Source: an uncultured Bacteroidota bacterium (lineage in GTDB: Bacteria; Bacteroidota; Bacteroidia; NS11-12g; UBA955). Taken from it: DNA of 10,494 nt. The position numbers and the translations under genes are program-made. Where the stretch lies: assembly GCA_903959115.1 (NCBI GenBank), contig CAJBVU010000226.1, positions 1 to 10,494 of the forward strand, written 5' to 3'. Of this stretch, positions 1 to 5,826 are shown piece after piece (within the stretch, counting starts at the first letter, position 1; every line of letters starts with the position of its first letter). A model generated the notes under the pieces. The model worked only from the letters and a program-made list of their open reading frames with translations. It was not told where the DNA came from and made no database searches.

Positions 1-1594
1 CCATGGCAGTGGTTTCGTCTAAATTGAAATATTCTGAGACATCGCAAGTGTTACAATGTTGCAGTAAATGATTTAAGCCCGGGAATTCTCGGTAAGTAAT
101 GCCTACGCCAGTTTGGTTCATTTTGTCTACCAATTTCGCTGTACCACTGGCATTAATTTGCTGATCTTTTGTTCCTTGAATCATCAGAATATCACAATTT
201 TTAAGTTTAGTGAATTCTATTTCGGGATCCGATTGAAGGAAATAGCTGGTCCAAGGATTCAACGCTAAGTCAATGTATGTTTGGGCCAAAAAACTCATGG
301 CTGATTTCGCACCAACTGATTTGGCAGTACCTTTCGATTGATTGATCTGATATTTGTAGGCCAGTTGAAGATTTTTGTCGCCTTTGTTTTCTGCGATGTA
401 ATTTTTTAGAAGTGATTCGTATTCTGATGTACTGGGTTCGCTTTTTTGCACGATTTTTTTGTTGTCCTTTGACTGCTCAGACGTAGGGGAATTGTCAGAA
501 TTGTTTAGTCCTCCTTGGGTTTGATTTGATTTCACCATGAATGCCAGTTGGATCATTTCACGGTGTAAATCACTCAGCCCGGAAATTAAGCCACTGTCTA
601 ATTTCAATGCTTTCCAATTTATTTGATTTTGAAAAACGGAAGTCTCAATGCCGCTGGATGTCATTCCGGCTAAAGAAATAACGCCTGAAATATCAGTTTG
701 AGCATTGGCCAGTTTCACTGCAACATTGGCACCTTCACTATGTCCCAAAACAAAAATTCGCATGGTGTCTACCATCGGTTGTGTGTAAAGAAATCGAATC
801 GCGGCTTGGGCATCACTTACATAGGATGCGGTGGTGGTGGATTCCAAAAATTTGGCGTCGCCGCTTGAACTTCCTACGCCGCGATCATCAACCCGCAACA
901 CAACAAAGCCCAATTTTGTCAAGAAATCAGCCCAAACAGCAAATGGTTTGTGGTCGCCGAGGGTTTCATCGCGGTCCTGCGGACCGCTTCCAGACAATAA
1001 CAAAACGGCAGGTAATTTAAATGTTAGGTCAGCCGGATTAGGCGTTTTTCTAGCCAAATGATAAATGCTCTGAGCAATCGCATCAATTTTCACCGAATTC
1101 GTATCCGGGTAGGTTAATGTGCCTCCGAATTTCAATTTTCCGCTAGGATGACTAAAATCGACCGATTTTGAAGTGTAGGGATAGGGAGGTATGGGTGTTT
1201 GGGGTTTAACAGAATTCAATGTTTCGCTGTAGCGTAATGTCAATGGAAATGATTTTCCACCTTGATTCCAATTCCCTACCAACAAACCCTCTGCATTTCT
1301 TTTTCCTTGAAAAGTGGCCGGCAACGACAAGCGCCAAGTGATTTCTTCGCCGTTAATTTCTGTTTCATCAATTTTGAAATTCTTCAATCGCTGCATCGGT
1401 ACATCCAATGTGGAGCGGTAGACTTTGTCTTCGCTATTTTGACTTTGAGGAATAACATGAAAAATCAAAGTCAGCTGCATCCCAGAAACACTCAACTCCC
1501 CCTTCCAATAGCCATCCCATCGCTTTGCTGCTTGCGCGAATGTGACACTTTGTAAGAATAGGCCTATAAAAAGCAATAATGATTTATGAAACAT
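1..1594 (-). CDS. Secreted alpha/beta-fold hydrolase, 3' end cut off by the window edge
   Basis: An open frame of 531 codons runs off base 1 without a stop, so the C-terminus is missing. Residues 1-21 form a signal peptide (basic start, LLLFIGLFL core, cleavage near FAQA), placing the enzyme outside the cytoplasm. A beta-rich N-terminal part follows (from WDGYWKGELSVSG, about 27-150). The hydrolase fold then shows the GSGPQDRDE motif at 202-210 (oxyanion region), RVDDRGVGSS near 240, the nucleophile elbow GHSEG with Ser286, the acid in GTKDQQ (Asp477) and the catalytic His509 in LNHLLQ. The triad is therefore complete and only a short tail should be missing. A hydrophilic Q/N/S/K-rich stretch (about 355-394) sits in the lid. 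Substrate (ester or peptide) cannot be told. An in-frame ATG at 1624 would add ten residues before the signal peptide; 1594 gives a more normal signal sequence. Neither has a clear Shine-Dalgarno, and no clear promoter is seen in the 164-bp gap upstream. Confidence 0.9.
   Translation of the reverse strand, partial: MFHKSLLLFIGLFLQSVTFAQAAKRWDGYWKGELSVSGMQLTLIFHVIPQSQNSEDKVYRSTLDVPMQRLKNFKIDETEINGEEITWRLSLPATFQGKRNAEGLLVGNWNQGGKSFPLTLRYSETLNSVKPQTPIPPYPYTSKSVDFSHPSGKLKFGGTLTYPDTNSVKIDAIAQSIYHLARKTPNPADLTFKLPAVLLLSGSGPQDRDETLGDHKPFAVWADFLTKLGFVVLRVDDRGVGSSSGDAKFLESTTTASYVSDAQAAIRFLYTQPMVDTMRIFVLGHSEGANVAVKLANAQTDISGVISLAGMTSSGIETSVFQNQINWKALKLDSGLISGLSDLHREMIQLAFMVKSNQTQGGLNNSDNSPTSEQSKDNKKIVQKSEPSTSEYESLLKNYIAENKGDKNLQLAYKYQINQSKGTAKSVGAKSAMSFLAQTYIDLALNPWTSYFLQSDPEIEFTKLKNCDILMIQGTKDQQINASGTAKLVDKMNQTGVGITYREFPGLNHLLQHCNTCDVSEYFNLDETTAM
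971..987. repeat. Short GC-rich palindrome with TGC loop in the hydrolase gene
   Basis: Arms GCGGTCC (971-977) and GGACCGC (981-987) are perfect 7-base inverted copies around TGC, sharing the CCTGCGG centre with the palindrome at 8751. On the minus strand it encodes SGPQDR, part of the family's conserved GSGPQDRDE motif, so protein constraint alone may explain much of it. Confidence 0.6.
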
Positions 1595-1758
1595 GTCAAT
1601 TTTTGAGCGATTTACTAATGTCATTGTACAATTTTTTTACGAATCAAATTCCAAGATGTATTTAATTTTTTATAACTTAAAATAACGTCTAACGTTTTTG
1701 TTTTTGTATCGCGCGAAATCAATTCGATGGACTATTGATAATTGAAAAGTTACGAAAT

Positions 1759-4422
1759 TTAGAATCCCATTGAAAAACTTGCTTTGATACCCGCATTTCG
1801 GTGAGAGTTAGGTTCGAGGTAAGTCATGCGCCAAATAAAGTCGATTCGGATGCATTTGAAAATATTTTCAACGCCCAAGCCCATTTCCCAATAGGGTTCA
1901 CGGCCAAATGTTTTGAACTGAGTGATCGGCACGGATTCGCCAGACGCAAATTGATCCCAAGTTTTTGGTATCAGATTTCTGTTTTCATCTCTTAAGGTGC
2001 CATAAATCACTTTGCTCGACACAACTTCTCTCAATTTAAAATGATTTAGCAATGGAATGCGGTTGAAAATATAGCCATTGAAATGGTGCTCAACGCCCAA
2101 CTGTAAGCTTTGGTCTGATACGAATTCAAAAATGCGCATTTGATTGTATGCCCTGCTGCTGTACATAAAACTTTGATTTCCCACATAAACCGTTAGCAGG
2201 GGATAGGGGAGTTGGCCGAAAACCTTGGCATACTCAGCGTAGGCAATGGTTCTACCCATCACACTCCATGATTTATCGTATAGATAAGTAGCTTGAAGTT
2301 TGGTATAGTTGTATTGTGAGCCCAGAAACCCTTTTAGACCCTGCTGAATATAGACTTCTGCGCGTGGACCATCTGCGTGAAATGTCATTCGGTCCTGATC
2401 GGTTCTTACAAAATAACTGCGGGGTTCATAGATGAATCGAACAGAGGCATAACCGTTGGTTAATATGTTTGAAATGCTGTTGTTTGATGTGTCCGGATAG
2501 TTGGGGTAATATGCAAAACGATAATTTTTTACAAAAGGGAATTCGTATTGAGAGCGCGACAATGAACCGGAAATGCGGACGCCAGAGCGGATATCTGTGC
2601 CCAAACTGATCTTACTTTGTTTTACCAAGGTGATGTTATTGGAGCCTAATAAGTTGAACGCAGTAAATAGGCTTGAACTATATAAGTCGTTGTCCGTTAG
2701 TCCGATAAGTTCTGTATCGTATCGATGCGAAAGCGTTAGTTTCGTCCAGTTGCTTTTCTTTAGAAAGATGTCAACCGTTGTCCCATATTTGTATCGCTGG
2801 TCTTTGAATCCATAGGCTAGGAAACCGGTGGCGACCCAGTTTTTAGAAATCGCAGGTGTAGTGCGATAGCCAATTCGCAGTCGGGGACCTTCATATAAGT
2901 TCCAACTTGCCAATGTGTAATAGGGTCCAAAATCCATCAAGCCAATGCGTTGATATCCATCCACTAGGAAGTTGACCAGATCCACATAGGTTTTAACCCG
3001 GGGCAAATTGTTAAGGGTGTCTATTCTCGATGCGATTTTTGCTTCTTCTTTGGATTGTTGAATGTGCGCATGGGCCGTCCAAAAGGTATCGGTTTTGCTA
3101 TTGGCATCGGGCAACATGATCAACCGGTTTTCAAAAAACTTCTTGGGGAATTCCATGTTGTATTTCATGTTTTTACATGTCAGCACATTAGTAGCAACCA
3201 TCCCTGCTGCTTGCTCCGAGAGTTCTCCAATATCAAGCATCACCCTGGCTTTGGTGCAGAAATAGGCAGTGGTATAACCCTTTGAATTATTGCCTCTCCT
3301 GGCGTCTGTGGTGTCGATGATTGGTGCAATAAAATCCTCAATTTTCGTGGCTTCGTATTCTTGTGAAAATTTGAGTTTTTCTACATAATTCAAGTTGGCG
3401 GTTCCGGTGATTTCTACGCTCAATCGAACGATGGCACCCGAGGTGTCTTCGATCCACATAAAGCCCGAAACGGCCAAATCCCTCGGATTTTTCGGTGTGA
3501 CTTTGATCTGAAATAGGCGTCGTGGCCCTAATTTATCTACATTCACTAGTTTGTAATTGTAGATGAGCTCGGCCCCCGGACTTATTGGTGTGGGAATGCC
3601 CTTGTCTAGTACCACTAAGCTCTCATCGTAAATGTTATACCCTGTAAAAGTGTTGCCCATCATTTGGCCGATAAAAGTGCCATCGGTCACGCCAATGCCT
3701 CTTATACGCGATGCTTTGACCACCTCTTTGGTCAATCTTGGGGCGCGTTGAAAGCTAAAGTCGCTTAAAACTTCTGAGAAAAAAACAGGTAATATGCTTT
3801 TATTTGAATCTCCTGTTAGATAGCTTATCGTATCAAAATAGCCACCGACATCTTTCGCCAGTTTGGTTTTTTGCAGATTTTTAGAAATGTTATTTATGGC
3901 GACTGTAGTTTTTGAAAAAACTTCGCATTGGTAGGACGGGATTTTTGAGGGGCTGTTCTTTGTTCGATTTTTTTGTGCCAAATCAACCCATTTCATTGCT
4001 GGGTTGATGCCCAATTTGATGGTAACACCTTCGGTTTTTTCAAAAGTGCGCTGCAGATAAATTTGCATCGGCGCATGTGTCACTGTATCAATTAGAAATT
4101 GATAAGTGGCAAATCCCAAATAAACAATCTCTATAGTATCTGAGGGCCAAGGGCCGTAACCTAAGTCGAATTCACCTTCAAAATTTGTCCCAATGCCAAA
4201 TTCTGTGTTTTTGTAGAACAAATTTGCGTAAGCCATGGGTTCGTGGGTTTCTCCGTCCCAAAGCATACCATAAATGTGGTTTGTTTTTTTTAGGCTAGGG
4301 GTTGACTGCGCTAGTGTTTTATTCGCGTGGCCAAAGAATGAGATTAGGACAATGCACCAAAAGATATGAAGCAAACGGGGTGAATATGAAAATGCCCCGT
4401 AGGGTCTCGATTGCGTTGACAT
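1759..4422 (-). CDS. DUF5686 outer-membrane protein with carboxypeptidase-regulatory-like domain
   Basis: This 887-residue protein has a long signal peptide (hydrophobic core HIFWCIVLISFFG, cleavage near LAQS). A carboxypeptidase-regulatory-like beta-sandwich follows at about 48-125 (GMLWDGETHEPMAYANLF ... GTNFEGEFDL ... YLGFATYQ). The DUF5686 core begins at about 145 with WVDLAQKNRTKNSPSKIPSY and continues through FFSEVLSDFSFQRAPR, the KASRIRG stretch and NIYDESLVVLD. The C-terminal half alternates polar and aromatic residues as transmembrane barrel strands do, and the chain ends in phenylalanine (SFSMGF), the usual last residue of barrels inserted by the Bam complex. The family is common in Bacteroidota and has no settled biochemical role; the architecture resembles TonB-dependent receptors without a recognisable plug. 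A TTG at 4431 is an in-frame upstream start, but ATG 4422 is preferred because the TTG lies inside a TAAATTTG promoter-like box. It is separated by 164 bp from the hydrolase gene downstream, so co-transcription is uncertain. Confidence 0.92.
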   Translation of the reverse strand: MSTQSRPYGAFSYSPRLLHIFWCIVLISFFGHANKTLAQSTPSLKKTNHIYGMLWDGETHEPMAYANLFYKNTEFGIGTNFEGEFDLGYGPWPSDTIEIVYLGFATYQFLIDTVTHAPMQIYLQRTFEKTEGVTIKLGINPAMKWVDLAQKNRTKNSPSKIPSYQCEVFSKTTVAINNISKNLQKTKLAKDVGGYFDTISYLTGDSNKSILPVFFSEVLSDFSFQRAPRLTKEVVKASRIRGIGVTDGTFIGQMMGNTFTGYNIYDESLVVLDKGIPTPISPGAELIYNYKLVNVDKLGPRRLFQIKVTPKNPRDLAVSGFMWIEDTSGAIVRLSVEITGTANLNYVEKLKFSQEYEATKIEDFIAPIIDTTDARRGNNSKGYTTAYFCTKARVMLDIGELSEQAAGMVATNVLTCKNMKYNMEFPKKFFENRLIMLPDANSKTDTFWTAHAHIQQSKEEAKIASRIDTLNNLPRVKTYVDLVNFLVDGYQRIGLMDFGPYYTLASWNLYEGPRLRIGYRTTPAISKNWVATGFLAYGFKDQRYKYGTTVDIFLKKSNWTKLTLSHRYDTELIGLTDNDLYSSSLFTAFNLLGSNNITLVKQSKISLGTDIRSGVRISGSLSRSQYEFPFVKNYRFAYYPNYPDTSNNSISNILTNGYASVRFIYEPRSYFVRTDQDRMTFHADGPRAEVYIQQGLKGFLGSQYNYTKLQATYLYDKSWSVMGRTIAYAEYAKVFGQLPYPLLTVYVGNQSFMYSSRAYNQMRIFEFVSDQSLQLGVEHHFNGYIFNRIPLLNHFKLREVVSSKVIYGTLRDENRNLIPKTWDQFASGESVPITQFKTFGREPYWEMGLGVENIFKCIRIDFIWRMTYLEPNSHRNAGIKASFSMGF

Positions 4423-4428
4423 TAAAAA

Positions 4429-4436
4429 CAAATTTA
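4429..4436 (-). promoter_or_regulatory. Possible -7 box (TAAATTTG) of the DUF5686 gene
   Basis: Reading the minus strand, TAAATTTG fits the Bacteroidota -7 consensus TAnnTTTG exactly and lies six bases before ATG 4422. No TTG is found at the usual 19-21 base spacing (the nearest is about 26 away), so support comes from one box only. If it is used, the transcript would start at or just before the ATG and be nearly leaderless. This is an inference from motif and position. Confidence 0.35.
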
Positions 4437-4490
4437 GGATATAATATGGGATTTATTCCTTGCAATTAAGCCCATTGATTCTGAGGAAAT

Positions 4491-4520
4491 AAAAAACCCC
4501 TGAAAATCAGGGGTTTTTTT
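4491..4520 (-). terminator. Symmetrical intrinsic terminator after the tRNA gene
   Basis: A perfect 7-bp stem CCCCTGA (4497-4503) / TCAGGGG (4507-4513) closes an AAA loop. It is flanked by six A on the left (4491-4496) and seven T on the right (4514-4520), so an RNA from either strand ends in a hairpin plus U-tract. On the minus strand it lies six bases past the 3' end of the tRNA gene and upstream of the DUF5686 gene, so its natural job is to end the tRNA transcript. Confidence 0.88.
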
Positions 4521-4526
4521 AAGGAG

Positions 4527-4600
4527 TAGCGAAAGGGGGACTTGAACCCCCGACCTCAGGGTTATGAATCCTGCGCTCTAACCACCTGAGCTACCTCGCC
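4527..4600 (-). tRNA. tRNA with CAU anticodon, probably elongator tRNA-Met
   Basis: The minus strand folds as a complete 74-nt cloverleaf without encoded CCA. It has acceptor GGCGAGG / TTTCGCT, D arm GCTC...GAGC, anticodon stem CAGGA / CCCTG, loop TTCATAA with anticodon CAT, T stem GGGGG / CCCCC with loop TTCAAGT, and discriminator A at 4527. CAU is read by initiator Met, elongator Met or lysidine-modified Ile2 tRNAs. The three G-C pairs expected at the base of the initiator anticodon stem are absent, which argues against an initiator. Elongator Met is my preference from overall resemblance; Ile2 is not excluded. Acceptor pair 1-72 is a G-U wobble, and anticodon-stem pair 31-39 is an A-C mismatch. 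Confidence 0.93.
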
Positions 4601-4610
4601 ATTGGGGGTG

Positions 4611-4641
4611 CAAAAATAGTGAGTTGCAGTGAAATTTGCAA
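4611..4641 (-). promoter_or_regulatory. Promoter of the CAU tRNA (TTG-N20-TATTTTTG)
   Basis: On the minus strand TTG (4641-4639) and TATTTTTG (4618-4611) are separated by exactly 20 bases, matching both boxes and the spacing of the Bacteroidota consensus TTG-N19-21-TAnnTTTG. Transcription would begin around 4606-4608, leaving a 5' leader of about six to eight bases before the mature tRNA at 4600. This lets the tRNA be expressed independently of the glycosyltransferase gene that ends 63 bases upstream. Confidence 0.7.
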
Positions 4642-4663
4642 TGGACTTTTAAAAATGTATGAA

Positions 4664-5737
4664 TCAATTGCTATTCAGGACGCTTTCTACCTGCTGCAAA
4701 ACAACAGAAGGTAACAAAGTGTCCATACAACTTGTTCCATCTACACAGCTGCCGCGATAAAAGCACTTACATTCTTTGGGTGGCTGGACGATGGCTCCTT
4801 TATTGAATAAATCGAATTCGTGGGGGTTGAAAATGTTGTTCATCAAAACGATTTTCTTGCCCAACCCCAGCGTGAGGTGCATCCCCATCGTTACTTGGGT
4901 GACAACCAAATCGCATTGGTCAATCAGATTGATAAACTGCTGCAAAGGGAAGTTGCCTAAATAGGTCGCGCCGCTACCTGCTTGAATCGCCAAGTTTCTA
5001 TCGTGCTCTTGAGAACCTCCCAATAATAAAGGGGTATAACCGGCTGCAGCAATGGATTTTGCCAAATCAATCCAATTTTCAATGCTCCACAAACGGGTGG
5101 TCCAACGGTCGCCGCAGCCTGTATTTAGGCCGATGATTGGTTTGCTATGGTCCAAGTCCCAAACAAAGCCTTTGCTAGCATGGTTGTCTAACAAATAGGG
5201 TTCACCTTCATATTTGAGTCCGCATATTTCAAAAATTTCCGTGCAATAGTTTTTTGTGTTTGCCTTGCTTACGTCATCAAACATGCCCGTATCAAATTTA
5301 TGCTGGGCAAGCTCGTTCACCGGTTGCGTGGCGCCATCTTTCAAAATGAAGCCGTATTTTTCTTTCGCATTCACCATTTTCAACAAGGCCGATGCTTCTT
5401 TCTCTTTGTCGAGGTTGATCGCGATGTCCCAATCTGTATTGGTGACATACAATTGCGCTTCGATGCCTAATTTATACACTTCATGGATTTCACCTTTGGG
5501 CAAAATGTCAGGAAAAAGTGTGATCCAAGTAAATTTGGCATGCGGAAATAATTTTTTATATCGGGTAATTAGGGGTGTTGTTCGAATCACATCGCCCATA
5601 GCGCCTAATTTTATGATAAGAATTTTCTTCTCAATGGGGGTATAAGCGGGGCAGTTTTCACAGTGAAAGCCTTGTTCTTTGTGGGGTTTGCAAGGTATGT
5701 GACCCAGGAAGTGAAGACAGTCTGCATTGAATTTCAT
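4664..5737 (-). CDS. Family 9 glycosyltransferase (heptosyltransferase-like) with terminal cysteine clusters
   Basis: This 357-residue protein has the two-lobed GT-B layout of the ADP-heptose:LPS heptosyltransferase family. The N-lobe opens with ILIIKLGAMGDVIRTTPL (39-56). The C-lobe has IGLNTGCGDRWTTRLWS (202-218), a nucleotide-sugar-site-like stretch PLLLGGSQEHDRN (236-248) and VTQVTMGMHLTLGLGKKIVL (279-298). No signal peptide or membrane span is seen, so it should act on the cytoplasmic face during assembly of a surface glycan such as LPS core or O-antigen; donor and acceptor cannot be named. Unlike the minimal family it carries an N-terminal extension with Cys7, Cys16, Cys26 and Cys29, and a C-terminal cluster Cys323, Cys325, Cys331 and Cys337, suggesting a metal site or disulfides. 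Similar N-terminal extensions occur, as I recall, in a subset of family 9 proteins. No other LPS gene is adjacent. ATG 5737 is the chosen start; it has no Shine-Dalgarno. Confidence 0.9.
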   Translation of the reverse strand: MKFNADCLHFLGHIPCKPHKEQGFHCENCPAYTPIEKKILIIKLGAMGDVIRTTPLITRYKKLFPHAKFTWITLFPDILPKGEIHEVYKLGIEAQLYVTNTDWDIAINLDKEKEASALLKMVNAKEKYGFILKDGATQPVNELAQHKFDTGMFDDVSKANTKNYCTEIFEICGLKYEGEPYLLDNHASKGFVWDLDHSKPIIGLNTGCGDRWTTRLWSIENWIDLAKSIAAAGYTPLLLGGSQEHDRNLAIQAGSGATYLGNFPLQQFINLIDQCDLVVTQVTMGMHLTLGLGKKIVLMNNIFNPHEFDLFNKGAIVQPPKECKCFYRGSCVDGTSCMDTLLPSVVLQQVESVLNSN

Positions 5738-5802
5738 GGGGCGAAAATAGTTTTTTCATTTCAAACCCTTGTCATTGCAACTATTCAGGCACAAAAGTTG
5801 TC

Positions 5803-5818
5803 TAAATTTGACAAAGGA
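5803..5818 (+). promoter_or_regulatory. Putative -7 box and Shine-Dalgarno for the large surface-protein gene
   Basis: TAAATTTG at 5803-5810 matches the Bacteroidota -7 consensus TAnnTTTG. It is followed by AAGGA at 5814-5818, eight bases before the GTG start at 5827. No TTG lies 19-21 bases upstream of the -7 box (the nearest is 25 away), so the promoter half is supported by one element. The AAGGA plus an in-frame TGA at 5809-5811 fixes GTG 5827 as the start, since no ATG lies between them. Confidence 0.45.
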
Positions 5819-5826
5819 AATTAAGC

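Noticed and set aside
1684..1705. AACGT-CTA-ACGTT hairpin with T-rich flank in the gap after the DUF5686 gene
   Set aside because: The stem is only five pairs and the long T-tract lies on the plus-strand side, while the gene to be terminated is on the minus strand.
5256..5645. Plus-strand open frame of 129 codons antisense to the glycosyltransferase
   Set aside because: It mirrors the conserved first lobe of the family 9 enzyme and has no domain features or promoter of its own.
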